The position numbers and the translations under genes are program-made. 64,000 nt of DNA from Acetobacter musti (GTDB lineage Bacteria > Pseudomonadota > Alphaproteobacteria > Acetobacterales > Acetobacteraceae), in assembly GCF_011516835.1 (NCBI RefSeq), contig NZ_WOTB01000011.1, positions 80,388 through 144,387 of the forward strand, given 5' to 3'. Positions 54,609-63,776 of the stretch are shown in pieces. The notes under the pieces were generated by a model. That model was not told the DNA's origin and did no database searches. It saw nothing but the letters and a program-made list of their open reading frames with translations. Position 1 is the first letter of the stretch; the number at the start of each line of letters is the position of its first letter.

Positions 54609-56213
54609 TCATCGCGCGCCGCCGTCAAGAGGAAACGGAACCCACCGCAGACCGTCCATGTCATGCACAAGCAGCAGAACGGAATGACGCTTTTCCTTCT
54701 GCGCGGTCTCAACGCCCTTTCTGAGCTCGGCCGGGCTGTTCACAGCCGTCTGCTGCACCTCGGTCACCACATCTCCGGGCTTCATGCCCCGATCGGCGGC
54801 CGGGCCGCCATCGGTGACATCCGTGACCACGACACCCTTCTGGTCATCGGAAAGATGGAATTTTTTGCGCGTCTCCTCCGTGATGGACGCGGCCCTGAAC
54901 CCAAGCAGCCCCAGATCGACAGCCTTGTCCGATTTCGGAGCCTCCTGCCTGGCGGGCTTCTCGTCCGGATCGGTCTTCGACGGAGGAAGAGCTCCGATCG
55001 TTACAGGCACGTCGATGTCTTTCCCCTTCCGCCACACGGTCAGACGGGCCTGAGAACCAACCGGAAGATCGGCGATCAGGCGCGGCAGCGCGCGCCCCTC
55101 GATCACCTTGCCGTTCAGCTGCTGAATCACGTCGCCCGTGGTAAGCTGCGCCTTCGCGGCAGGCCCTTTGGGTTCCACTCCCGCCACGAGCGCCCCCTTC
55201 GCCGGTCTGAGACCGAGGCCATCGGCGATGTCCTGCGTCACGTCCTGAATCCGCACGCCGATCCAGCCACGGGACACCTTTCCGGTTTTGCGAAGCTGGT
55301 CGATGATCCCCTTCGCCTCATTGGACGGAATGGAGAACCCGATGCCGACAGACCCGCCCGAAGGCGAGTAAATGGCCGTGTTCACCCCGATAACCGCGCC
55401 ATTCAGGTCAAAAAGCGGCCCGCCGGAATTGCCCTTGTTGATCGCCGCATCCGTCTGAATGAAATCGTCATACGGACCCTGATCGATATTCCGGCTGCGC
55501 GAGGACACAATCCCGGCCGTCACCGTCCCCGACAGCCCGAACGGATTGCCGATAGCCAGCACCCAGTTGCCAACGCGCGCCGTATCGCTGTCGCCAAAAG
55601 AAACAAAGGGCAGCGGCGTCGGACTGGTGACTTTCAGCACGGCCAGATCGGTGCGCTCGTCATGGCCGATGAGTTTCGCCGGCAGAACCGTGTTGTCCTG
55701 AAGCGTGACCGTGATCTTGTCCGCGTGCCGGATGACATGGTTGTTGGTGGCGATATAGCCGTCGGCGGAGATGATGAAGCCGGAGCCCAGCGCCTGCATC
55801 CTGCGCGGCGGCGAATTCGGCGCGTTCTGGCGGTTCATGAAGTCATGAAAAAACTTCTCGAACGGCGAACCCCGCGGGAAATCCGGAATCTGCGGCCCCT
55901 GCTCCTCCGGACCGTCCTCATCGTCTGAATCGCCGCCTTTCAGCGTCTGCGTGGTCGAGATGTTGACCACAGCGGGCAGCAGCCGGTCGGCGAGATCGGC
56001 GAAACTGTCCGGGACGCCATGCGTGCCCATGGTGACAGCGGGTCCCGTGGTGGCAGCGGCCCCCGGAGTGGCAGCGGGCGGCGCGCCCTGCTCCGCCCGC
56101 GCGACCGGGGCGAGCGCCGTCGCGGCCCAGAGAGTCGCGGCCCACAGAACGCCGGCGGCGCTGAGTGAAAGGACGGGAAAAGGACGGGGGACGGGCAGGC
56201 CTGGGAGGCGCAT
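54609..56213 (-). CDS. degP: Do-family periplasmic serine protease (DegP/HtrA/MucD-like)
   Basis: This 534-residue periplasmic protease/chaperone has a signal peptide with cleavage near VARAEQ. The trypsin-like domain carries the triad His in TNNHVI, Asp in RTDLAVLKV and Ser in NKGNSGGPLF, followed by GIGFSIPS. Two PDZ domains cover about 290-390 and 430-530 (GWIGVRIQDV; MKPGDVVTEVQQTAVN). ATG 56213 is preferred to the TTG three codons upstream. The upstream region to lysS contains three copies of AACRTTAAA, a possible stress-regulator box array. Confidence 0.93.
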   Translation of the reverse strand: MRLPGLPVPRPFPVLSLSAAGVLWAATLWAATALAPVARAEQGAPPAATPGAAATTGPAVTMGTHGVPDSFADLADRLLPAVVNISTTQTLKGGDSDDEDGPEEQGPQIPDFPRGSPFEKFFHDFMNRQNAPNSPPRRMQALGSGFIISADGYIATNNHVIRHADKITVTLQDNTVLPAKLIGHDERTDLAVLKVTSPTPLPFVSFGDSDTARVGNWVLAIGNPFGLSGTVTAGIVSSRSRNIDQGPYDDFIQTDAAINKGNSGGPLFDLNGAVIGVNTAIYSPSGGSVGIGFSIPSNEAKGIIDQLRKTGKVSRGWIGVRIQDVTQDIADGLGLRPAKGALVAGVEPKGPAAKAQLTTGDVIQQLNGKVIEGRALPRLIADLPVGSQARLTVWRKGKDIDVPVTIGALPPSKTDPDEKPARQEAPKSDKAVDLGLLGFRAASITEETRKKFHLSDDQKGVVVTDVTDGGPAADRGMKPGDVVTEVQQTAVNSPAELRKGVETAQKEKRHSVLLLVHDMDGLRWVPFPLDGGAR

Positions 56214-56256
56214 GAAGGGCAATGCTCTTTATCTGGGCGGACCCGGTCAGGGCCGT

Positions 56257-56489
56257 AACATTAAATCCGGGACGCAACATTAAACCGTAACGTTAAACCC
56301 GTGAATCCCGAAACCGGTGAATCGCGGCCGCACAGCCCGGAACAGTCCGGCAGCCGCATTTCCCCCGATACACGGATACAGTCCGGGATATAGTCTGGCC
56401 GGGCTGCGGCCTCGCCCGGATACAACCCTGATACAGCCCTGATACGATCTGTATACGATCCGGCATACGATCTGGCCCGGATACGATTT
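56257..56489. promoter_or_regulatory. Tandem short direct repeats in degP-lysS divergent region
   Basis: Near the degP start, AACATTAAA occurs at 56257 and 56276 and AACGTTAAA at 56289. Between 56367 and 56489 there are about nine copies of ATAC (or ATAT) followed by RRYCY-like sequence. Several are spaced exactly 11 bp, close to one helical turn. The pattern suggests cooperative protein binding or a decayed tandem repeat; no known box is assigned. Confidence 0.55.
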
Positions 56490-56529
56490 GCATTGACCGG
56501 AGGTCGGTCAGTTTCTAGCTTCCCGCTCC

Positions 56530-58188
56530 ATGTCCGAGCACAGTACATCTCCCGCGGATCGCCGCCCCCTGCTCTCCTCCGGTGTCGCGCCAAAGGCCTG
56601 GCCTTTCGCCGAAGCGCGAAAACTCGCCGAACACGTCGCCACCAAAGGCGACGATGAGCGCCCCGCGCTGCTGGAAACAGGATACGGCCCGTCCGGACTG
56701 CCGCATATCGGCACGTTCGGCGAGGTCGCGCGCACAAGCTGGGTCCGCCAGGCCTATACCGCCATGACCGGCCGCCCGACCCGTCTGCTGGCCTTCTCCG
56801 ACGATATGGACGCCCTGCGCAAAGTGCCGGACAACGTCCCGAACCGCGAGATGCTCACGCAGTTCATCGGCATGCCGCTGACAAAGGTCCCCGACCCCTT
56901 CGGAACCTCCGACTCCTTCGCGGCGCACAACAACGCCCGCCTGCGCTCGTTCCTCGACGGCTTCGGCTTCGACTACGATTTCGCCTCCTCCACCGAATAC
57001 TACACTTCCGGCCGGTTCGACGCCGCCCTGCGCCGCGTGCTCGAAGTGCATGACGAAATCGTCGCCGTCATCCGCCCCACCCTCGGCGCCGAACGCCGCG
57101 AAACCTACTCCCCCGTCCTGCCCCTGCACCCGAAAACCGGCCAGGTCATGCAGGTCCGCATGGATAAGGTCGATCCCGTCGCCGGCACCGTCTGCTGGAC
57201 CGATGAAAACGGCGAGCGCTTCGAAACCCCCGTCACCGGCGGCGCCGCGAAAATGCAGTGGAAAGCCGACTGGGCCATGCGCTGGTACGCCCTCGGCGTC
57301 GATTACGAAATGTCCGGCAAGGACCTCATCGACAGCGTCCGCCTGTCCGGAAAAATCTGCCGTATCCTCGGCGCCCCGCCCCCGGCCGGCCTGACCTACG
57401 AGCTGTTCCTCGACGAAAACGGCCAGAAAATCTCCAAGTCGAAAGGCAACGGCCTCTCCGTCGAGGAATGGCTGCGCTACGCCCCGCCCGAAAGCCTCGG
57501 CCAGTTCATGTTCAATCACCCCGAACGGGCCAAGCGCCTGTTCTTCGACGTGATCCCGAAGGCCACCGACGAATATCTCGCCCACGTGGACAAGGCCGCC
57601 GCCCTCCAGGCACGCTGCGCCGACGTCCCCGCCGCCGAAGCAGAAGCGGATCTTCTGAGCCTGTGTGCGAATCCCGCCTGGTTCATCCACGCCGGCCACA
57701 TCCCCGATCACGCCGGCAGCCCGGTCTCGTTCAGTATGCTCCTGAACCTCGCCAGCGTCGCCAACGCCGAAACCCCGGACGTCCTCTGGGGCTTCCTCCG
57801 CCGTTACGACGCCGCCGTCTCGCCCGAAACCCACCCGATGCTCGCCACCCTCGTCGACCGCGCCATCGTGTTCTACGCCGACTTCGTACGCCCGGCGAAG
57901 AATTACCGCCTGCCGGACGAACAGGAACTCCGGGCACTGGCGGATCTGGCGGACTCGCTGAAAATGTACGAAGGCGAGGACACCACCGCCGAGGTGCTCC
58001 AGAACCTGGTTTTCGAGATCGGCAAACGCCACAAATTCGAGCCGCTGCGCGCATGGTTCACCTGCCTTTACGAAGTTCTGCTGGGACAGAGTGAAGGGCC
58101 GCGTTTCGGCGGATTTATCGCACTCTATGGTGTCCGGAGCACGGTCGCGCTGATCGAGGCGGCGCTGGTCCGGAGCGCAGAGGCCTGA
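56530..58188 (+). CDS. lysS: Class I lysyl-tRNA synthetase
   Basis: This 552-residue class I lysyl-tRNA synthetase charges tRNA-Lys. It has the Rossmann-fold HIGH-type motif HIGT at 59-62 in GPSGLPHIGTFGEV and the KMSKS-type motif KISKS at 300-304. The C-terminal anticodon-binding helical domain is intact. Many alphaproteobacteria use this archaeal-type class I enzyme in place of class II LysRS. It is followed after only 10 bp by mprF, whose lipid-modifying product uses Lys-tRNA, so the pair probably forms an operon. Confidence 0.96.
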   Translation: MSEHSTSPADRRPLLSSGVAPKAWPFAEARKLAEHVATKGDDERPALLETGYGPSGLPHIGTFGEVARTSWVRQAYTAMTGRPTRLLAFSDDMDALRKVPDNVPNREMLTQFIGMPLTKVPDPFGTSDSFAAHNNARLRSFLDGFGFDYDFASSTEYYTSGRFDAALRRVLEVHDEIVAVIRPTLGAERRETYSPVLPLHPKTGQVMQVRMDKVDPVAGTVCWTDENGERFETPVTGGAAKMQWKADWAMRWYALGVDYEMSGKDLIDSVRLSGKICRILGAPPPAGLTYELFLDENGQKISKSKGNGLSVEEWLRYAPPESLGQFMFNHPERAKRLFFDVIPKATDEYLAHVDKAAALQARCADVPAAEAEADLLSLCANPAWFIHAGHIPDHAGSPVSFSMLLNLASVANAETPDVLWGFLRRYDAAVSPETHPMLATLVDRAIVFYADFVRPAKNYRLPDEQELRALADLADSLKMYEGEDTTAEVLQNLVFEIGKRHKFEPLRAWFTCLYEVLLGQSEGPRFGGFIALYGVRSTVALIEAALVRSAEA

Positions 58189-58198
58189 GGGTCCGGCC

Positions 58199-60430
58199 AT
58201 GTCCGGAAAAGCACGGATGTCCGACAGCAGGCAGACCGGGACTCCGCCCATGACGAAACGCGTGACGGAACCTGTAGCCGGCCCCGTGACTGAAACGGAA
58301 AGCTGCCCGTCCTTCTTCACGGCGGCGGATCAGGCCGGAACGCAGGGCGGGACCGCCCCGGATCACGCCTCCCCCAACGATGCCTCGCCCGACAACACTT
58401 CTTCGGGCCATGTTCCCCCCGACCACGTTCCTCCGGCAGGCTGGAAGCGCTGGCTGCGTCACGCCCCGCACCTCCTCGGCCTCGTCCTGATGGTCGCCGC
58501 GATCCTGGTCGTCCGGCGGGAACTGCACACGCTGAGCATGGCCGATATCAGAACGGCCCTGCGGGGTATCTCCCATCGCGCCCTGCTCGCCGGCGTCGGC
58601 TGCACCTTCCTGTCCTATTTCATCCTGTCCTTCTACGACCGCCTCGCCGTCATCCAGGTCGGTCACCGCCGGCTGTCCTTCCTCCGCACCGCCTTCGCGG
58701 CCTTCTGCTCCTACGTGCTCTCGCACAATCTCGGCTTCTCCGCCGTCTCCGGCGCCGCCGTCCGCTTCCGCCTCTACCGCAACTGGGGCCTGCCGCCCTT
58801 CGCCATCGCCCAGATCATCGCCTTCTGCTCGGCCACCTACCTCCTCGGCGCCGCCGTCCTCATCGGCAGCGTCCTGCTGATCGAACCCGGCGTTCTGCCC
58901 GTCCTGGGCGACCGCGTTCCCGTCGTCCTGCTCCGCGCCGCCGGCGTGCTGCTCTGGCTCGGCGTGCTGGCCTATATCGGCGCCACGCTGAAATGGCGCG
59001 AACTGACCATCCGCGGCCGCCAGATCGAACTCCCCTCAGCGCCGATGGCGATCGCGCAGACCGTCGTCGCCGCCGCCGACGTCGCCGCCACCGCCGCCAT
59101 CGCCTTCGTCCTGCTGCCGCCGGGAACGCTGGATTACGGCTCCTTCCTCGCCATCTACATCGCCTCCTACACTGCCGGCCTCGTGGCCAGCGTCCCCGGC
59201 GGCCTCGGCGTCTTCGACGGCGCCATGCTCCTCGCCCTCGGCCCCTATCTGCCCGCCCCCCAGATTCTCGGAACGATCCTCGTCTTCCGGCTGTTCTATT
59301 ACATCGTGCCGCTCTTCCTCGCCGGCGGCATGTTCGCGGGCCATGAACTGTTCCTGCGCGGCGACGCGGTTCTGCTCTCCCGCAAGGCGGCCCGCGAAGG
59401 CGGCGAGGAGCCCCGCCGGATCAGACCAAGCCAGGTGGTGCGCGAGAGCGAGGCCGATTTTTCCGTCGGCGTCTCGACCGGCACGGTCGCCTTCTGCGGC
59501 ATCCTGCTGCTGATCCTGCCACTGGTGAATCCAATTCACGCCCATGACGGGTCGAAGATCATCGCCTTCATGTCGAATATCGTCGGCGATTACGTGCTGA
59601 CCGTGGTCGGAGCGGCTCTGATCGCGCTGGCGATCGGCCTGTCCCAGCGTGTGACACTGGCATGGGGCGCCACGCTCGGCCTGCTGGTACTGTCGGCAAT
59701 GGCGACATTCCTGCGCGGAAACACGCCCCTCGTGCCGCTCGCCCTCGCCCTGTCCGCCTTCCTGATCGCCCCCTTCCGGCGATGCTATTACCGGCACGCC
59801 CGTCTCCTCAGCGAGCCGCTCTCCTTCTCCACGCTCCTGTCCCTGCTGCTGCTGATCGGATGCGCCGTCGTCATCGCCACCAACCGCGCCGGAGCGGAGG
59901 GCTGGTGGGAACTGTTCGTCCCGGAAGACAACGACGCCCGGTGGATCGTGATGATCGCCGTCGTCCTCGCGCTGGTGGTGATTGCCCGTCTGGCCCGCCC
60001 GGGCCGCGTGGTTGTCCGGCCCTGGGACGAAAAATCAGCCGAGTGGTACCACAGCCTCCCGCACGCCCTGTCCGTCATCCCCGGCGCCGCGCCGGACGGG
60101 CTGGTGACAGGTGAAGCAGGAAACGCGGCCATCCCCTTTCGCAGGCGGGGCAGCTTCGTGGTCGGAATGGGCGACCCCGCCGGCGAGGACGCAGACTGCG
60201 CATCGGTGATCTGGCGCCTGCGGGATCTGGCGATGCAGGAAGGCTACCAGCCGGTCTTCTGGCGCACAGGCAAAACCTTCCTGCCGATTTACGCCGATAT
60301 GGGCCTGGTCAACTGGCCCCTGGCGGATGTCCCCGGCGCCTGGCTCTGCTGCCCGTCGGAACAGATCGGCCTCGTCCGCTCAAAACTGTTCGGACGAAAA
60401 GCCGGCACCACACAGGACCCCCGCAGCTGA
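58199..60430 (+). CDS. mprF: MprF-like phosphatidylglycerol lysyltransferase/flippase with shortened synthase domain
   Basis: This 743-residue membrane protein is related to MprF/LpiA, which transfers lysine from Lys-tRNA to phosphatidylglycerol and flips the product, giving resistance to cationic peptides. After a Thr/Pro-rich N-terminus it has about 14 hydrophobic segments with FCSYVLSHNLGFSAVSGAAVRFR, ASYTAGLVASVPGGLGVFDG and FRLFYYIVPLFLAGG (flippase domain). The C-terminal DUF2156 synthase domain begins at about residue 605 (VRPWDEKSAEWYHSLPHAL, RRGSFVVGMGDPAGE, VFWRTGKTFLPIYADMGL). It stops after about 140 residues instead of roughly 300, losing the second GNAT half. The stop lies at the start of a truncated family B repeat. 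Start could also be the Met at residue 18. Confidence 0.85.
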   Translation: MSGKARMSDSRQTGTPPMTKRVTEPVAGPVTETESCPSFFTAADQAGTQGGTAPDHASPNDASPDNTSSGHVPPDHVPPAGWKRWLRHAPHLLGLVLMVAAILVVRRELHTLSMADIRTALRGISHRALLAGVGCTFLSYFILSFYDRLAVIQVGHRRLSFLRTAFAAFCSYVLSHNLGFSAVSGAAVRFRLYRNWGLPPFAIAQIIAFCSATYLLGAAVLIGSVLLIEPGVLPVLGDRVPVVLLRAAGVLLWLGVLAYIGATLKWRELTIRGRQIELPSAPMAIAQTVVAAADVAATAAIAFVLLPPGTLDYGSFLAIYIASYTAGLVASVPGGLGVFDGAMLLALGPYLPAPQILGTILVFRLFYYIVPLFLAGGMFAGHELFLRGDAVLLSRKAAREGGEEPRRIRPSQVVRESEADFSVGVSTGTVAFCGILLLILPLVNPIHAHDGSKIIAFMSNIVGDYVLTVVGAALIALAIGLSQRVTLAWGATLGLLVLSAMATFLRGNTPLVPLALALSAFLIAPFRRCYYRHARLLSEPLSFSTLLSLLLLIGCAVVIATNRAGAEGWWELFVPEDNDARWIVMIAVVLALVVIARLARPGRVVVRPWDEKSAEWYHSLPHALSVIPGAAPDGLVTGEAGNAAIPFRRRGSFVVGMGDPAGEDADCASVIWRLRDLAMQEGYQPVFWRTGKTFLPIYADMGLVNWPLADVPGAWLCCPSEQIGLVRSKLFGRKAGTTQDPRS

Positions 60431-60566
60431 AAACTCAGTCAGGACCAGAGAGCACTTAACGATAAGTCTTTCGATAAAAATGATTAAAGGTTTTGGGTGC
60501 CACCTTTTTCAAAAAGGCGGCGTCTTCTGAAGCTTTCTGAAAAAAAGATTCACCATAAACTTCTTT
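60431..60566 (+). repeat. Family B MITE-like element (truncated both ends)
   Basis: Homology to the left flank begins right after the mprF stop (AACTCAGTCAGGACC, AGAGAGCACTTAACGATAAG), missing the outer terminal-repeat section. The core at about 60487-60566 has the GGCGGCGTCTTCTGAAGC centre and partly decayed arms, and the right flank is absent. Confidence 0.75.
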
Positions 60567-61131
60567 CCGGATTCGATATCGACCGCCGGACAACGTTCCG
60601 GAAATGCTGACCGGGGAGCAATGATCAGCCGACTGGTACGCCCGTGAGACTGACATGTAACACGCCTTGCGGCCCGGCCTCATCCTGCCGAAACAACGCT
60701 TCAGCTTCTCCCATGTCGGTCAGCATTTCTCACGCAATGATCTCAAGGCCGCGCCATCCGGGTAACGGAACGAAGCGGGTCGTACACGTCAGCAACCGTG
60801 CCGGCCCCGCCCGAGTTCCTGGATCGCGGTGAAAATCGTTGAACGGGCTGTTTTAAGCGTTTCGGCAGCGCGTGAAATTCACCGTCCCGACCGCACGCGC
60901 GAAAGCACGACAGAGATCGATCCAATCCGGAATGACCTCAACAATTCGTCACAAATGATTTGTTCGCATTTTCTGACATCTCTTGTCGGAAATGACGGAT
61001 TTATTGCGATATTATGAATGATAATCTTACGGAATGGAAAGCGTAAACGGAAAGCGTAACGGGCACGTTCTGAACGGAACTGGAAGACCGGACCATGGCG
61101 GATCACAACATTCAGGGTAAAACCATTCTCA
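60567..61131. other. Gene-poor region
   Basis: About 565 bp contain no convincing gene. Short open frames on both strands have no ribosome sites or recognisable motifs. The right part, 60940-61060, is AT-rich and includes GAATGATAATC near 61014-61024, which may be a promoter or regulator site for something lost. It may be remains of the mprF 3' end or of a deleted gene. Confidence 0.5.
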
Positions 61132-61395
61132 GAGGCTGTTTCAGAACCTTCAGATGCCCAAAAATTCTCATAACAGACTGACGACGGTATAGTTTTTGAG
61201 TCCCGCTCATCTGCTCGCCGCAGCCAGCCTCAAAAAGCTCCTCACGACAAGCCTTTGATAAAAAATAATAAAAGTTTTTGGGTGCCCCCTTTTTTCCAAA
61301 AAGGCGGCGTCTTCTGAAGCTTTTAAAAAAGCTTCACCAAAAATTTCTTTACGATTTAAAGGAGATTTCACAGGCAGGTTTCTGAAACAGTCTCT
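61132..61395 (+). repeat. Family B MITE-like element, best complete copy with terminal inverted repeats
   Basis: The left end GAGGCTGTTTCAGAAC (61132-61147) and right end TTTCTGAAACAGTCTC (61379-61394) are inverted repeats matching at 14 of 16 positions. The core at 61269-61349 has the arms AAAAGTTTTTGG and CCAAAAATTT with the two hairpins inside. Total length is about 264 bp with no coding capacity, which fits a non-autonomous mobile element. Confidence 0.85.
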
Positions 61396-61582
61396 TATAG
61401 CCGGCAACGCAAAAACCTTCCGGATGGACTGATCGCCCGTGGATCTGGCGACGCCATGAAGCCGCTTTCCATTATCGAACCCTGACCACTCTGAGTGATG
61501 ATTTCCACATTTCAATCGTGCCGGAATAAAAATGACTGATTGCGAAAATCAGATGGATGCTGATCAGAACAGGAGAAATTTT

Positions 61583-62014
61583 ATGAAACAGACATGGGGA
61601 AACGCCTGTTTCACAGGACTGCTCTGCTCCTGTCTGACCGGGTGCGCCGGCATCAGTTCGGCTTTAAACACCGTGCAGGCCACGCCCCGTATGCTTGACG
61701 ATCATACAGTGGCCGTCTCGGGCTCAGGGAGCGGCACGGATTCCATGAGCAGCGTTCAGCAGGCAGTGTTCCGCTCAGCGGCCCGGACGGCAAAGAGTTC
61801 AGGGTACCAGTATTTTCTCGTCCTGAACGAGCAGAAGACGCAGGTCCCGGGACCGTCTTCGTCGTACGGATCGAAGCAGTCCCGCAGAACCTATCAGCTT
61901 GCCCAGCCGCGGGATGAGCTGACCGCCCGCTTTTACCGGACCGGAGAAACTGATCCGAACCAGCCGGGTCTCTTCAATGTGGACAGCGTTCTTGCGGAGA
62001 GCTCCGGACAATGA
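61583..62014 (+). CDS. Lipoprotein (CC0125/CC1285-like)
   Basis: This 143-residue predicted lipoprotein has an N-terminal signal MKQTWGNACFTGLLCSC and a lipobox LTGC giving lipidated Cys near residue 22. The mature domain, with AVFRSAARTAKSSGYQYFLVLNE, resembles the CC0125/CC1285 lipoprotein family, seen often in Caulobacter and acetic acid bacteria. ATG 61583 has AGGAG seven bases upstream; the open frame to 61532 is not needed. It lies about 100 bp upstream of the HdeD fusion gene on the same strand. Confidence 0.8.
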   Translation: MKQTWGNACFTGLLCSCLTGCAGISSALNTVQATPRMLDDHTVAVSGSGSGTDSMSSVQQAVFRSAARTAKSSGYQYFLVLNEQKTQVPGPSSSYGSKQSRRTYQLAQPRDELTARFYRTGETDPNQPGLFNVDSVLAESSGQ

Positions 62015-62117
62015 ATATCGGGCCGGCATCAGGCAGTCGTAATCATTGCTGGCCACACGGGAAAGGTTTCCCACCGACGTGGCAGCGCAGGCCTCCCTGC
62101 CTGCCCGGAGCCGCGCG

Positions 62118-63776
62118 ATGATTCGTCTGATCATCCTTCTGCTTGGCACGGGTCCACTGCGAAAATTATGGAGCGCATGTCTTGGAATTGCGCTGTTCTG
62201 TCTGATTGCGGGCATCGTCTTTGTCGGTGACTTCTTCCGGCCGGCGGAGATCATTACGATTGACGTCATTGGCGCCGCTTTCGTTGTCGAGGGGATCGTG
62301 CGGCTGATGACGCTTGCGGCAATCGGCTTTCCAAACGCGACTGTTCCCGTCCTGAAGTCCCTCGGTTTCTTCGCGCTTGGGTTCATGGCGATCGATATTC
62401 CTGCCGACCATAATATCGTCGCAACGATCGTGCTGGGGACGGCGCTTGTCATCGACGGCATTCTGCGGATGGCAGCCGCGATCGTGATCCGCGCCGTTCA
62501 CTGGCGCAAGGCTGTCGCCTTCAGTATTTTCGAACTGGGGATCGCCGGACTGATCGCGTCCCCCTGGCCGGTTCAGTACCGGAACACAGTGCCTTTCTGC
62601 CTCGGGATCGCTCTGCTTGGTGCGGCCTGGAGTTTCGGAAAACTCGGGATACAGCTTCTTCGTTTGCCGCCCGGAGCCTCAGTGACGGACCTGCCCCTGT
62701 TTGCGGGGCCGAACTGGCATGGACGCGGACTGCTCCATCCATCGCAGGTGGTGCCAAAATCATGGAACAATGAAGAGCCGCTGACGGTCTATGTCTGGAC
62801 AGCTGTCGGATCTGCCGTCAATCCGGCACGACGCCCGATTATCGACCGCTATATCGCAGCGATGGATGAAGGTGGCGTCATCTCAACCGGGCATGCCGCG
62901 CTCTCACTGCCGCCGACAGACTATGTCAGCCTGTGTCCCGCGGAAGATATCGATCATTCACCGGAAGATTTTGCAGCCCTGCTCCGCGCAGGTACGGAAA
63001 ACGATGTTCCCGGCGCTTTTCGCCCTTCATTTGAAGAGGAATGCGCCGGGTGGCGCAATCCCGACCGGGACATCCGGTTTTATCGATACAATGCCGACGC
63101 CCTGCGTGCGTTTCTGGCTCTTTATCGCGAGACGCCGGTCTACAATCTGACCAGCCGGAACTGCTCATCCACCGTCGCCCTGTCCCTGGACGCTGCGACA
63201 GAAGGTGTTCTGGGGCAGGAGAAACCCTTACGGACCGTTCTGCTGCTGCTGACCGATCCCGCGATGTGGCTTCTTGCCCTGTGGCGCGCACGCGCTGAGG
63301 CCATGACATGGACACCGGGTCTGATCCTTGATTACGCGCAGACTCTTCAGTTCATCCTGACGGGCCGGCGCCAGCAGTGGCTCACCCGTATTCGCACAAT
63401 GCGCCGGCGCTACAGCGCGGCCAGACAGACGCAGCTTCTTGAGGGCGTGCAGACGAGGTCGTTACGCCCCACACTTGTCTCGCTCGTGATGACGGGCATG
63501 ATTTTCGGTCTGACTTATGGCCTCAGCGCGCCTCTTCTGGCGCTTGATCTGACCGGGATGGGTTTCGGTGAGAAGGTCATCGGCGCCAACGCCGCGATGC
63601 ATGCAGTCGGGGTCCTCACGCTGGCGCCTTTCCTGCCCAGGCTGGCCTGGCGCTATGGCCCTAAGCTTCCGATTACTGTGGCCCTGCTGGTTGTGGCGGC
63701 GACCCTGGCTCTTTTCCCGGTCATGCCTTCGACGCGGAAATCTCACAGAAGGGTTGTACATCGGGTTAGATTATGA
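62118..63776 (+). CDS. HdeD-like (DUF308) / papain-like / MFS fusion protein, interrupted by IS1380-type element
   Basis: Domains are seen in order. Residues 1-185 have about six hydrophobic helices in paired repeats typical of HdeD/DUF308 acid-resistance proteins. Residues about 200-380 form a soluble region with GVISTGHAALSLPP and YNLTSRNCSSTVALSLDAA, the His and Cys blocks of a permuted NlpC/papain-like hydrolase. From about residue 445 an MFS N-terminal half begins (MTGMIFGLTYGLSAPLLALDL, GANAAMHAVGVLTLAPFLPRLA) and breaks off after about three helices at ALFPVMPST. The last roughly 15 codons come from insertion-element sequence. ATG 62118 has CGGAG seven bases upstream; the TTG at 62046 is unlikely. 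The full gene would have continued through a complete MFS domain. Confidence 0.75.
   Translation: MIRLIILLLGTGPLRKLWSACLGIALFCLIAGIVFVGDFFRPAEIITIDVIGAAFVVEGIVRLMTLAAIGFPNATVPVLKSLGFFALGFMAIDIPADHNIVATIVLGTALVIDGILRMAAAIVIRAVHWRKAVAFSIFELGIAGLIASPWPVQYRNTVPFCLGIALLGAAWSFGKLGIQLLRLPPGASVTDLPLFAGPNWHGRGLLHPSQVVPKSWNNEEPLTVYVWTAVGSAVNPARRPIIDRYIAAMDEGGVISTGHAALSLPPTDYVSLCPAEDIDHSPEDFAALLRAGTENDVPGAFRPSFEEECAGWRNPDRDIRFYRYNADALRAFLALYRETPVYNLTSRNCSSTVALSLDAATEGVLGQEKPLRTVLLLLTDPAMWLLALWRARAEAMTWTPGLILDYAQTLQFILTGRRQQWLTRIRTMRRRYSAARQTQLLEGVQTRSLRPTLVSLVMTGMIFGLTYGLSAPLLALDLTGMGFGEKVIGANAAMHAVGVLTLAPFLPRLAWRYGPKLPITVALLVVAATLALFPVMPSTRKSHRRVVHRVRL

Noticed and set aside
53697..55928. Long plus-strand open frame of 743 codons
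   Set aside because: It is antisense to the FUSC and degP genes, which have intact motifs; the composition is Arg/Gly/His-rich and featureless.
56515..58320. Long minus-strand open frame of 601 codons
   Set aside because: It is antisense to class I lysS with HIGH and KMSKS motifs; the product is Gly/Val/Glu/Phe-rich shadow sequence.
60567..61131. Possible small genes or a tRNA after mprF
   Set aside because: No cloverleaf or anticodon arm could be found, and the short frames have no start signals or motifs.
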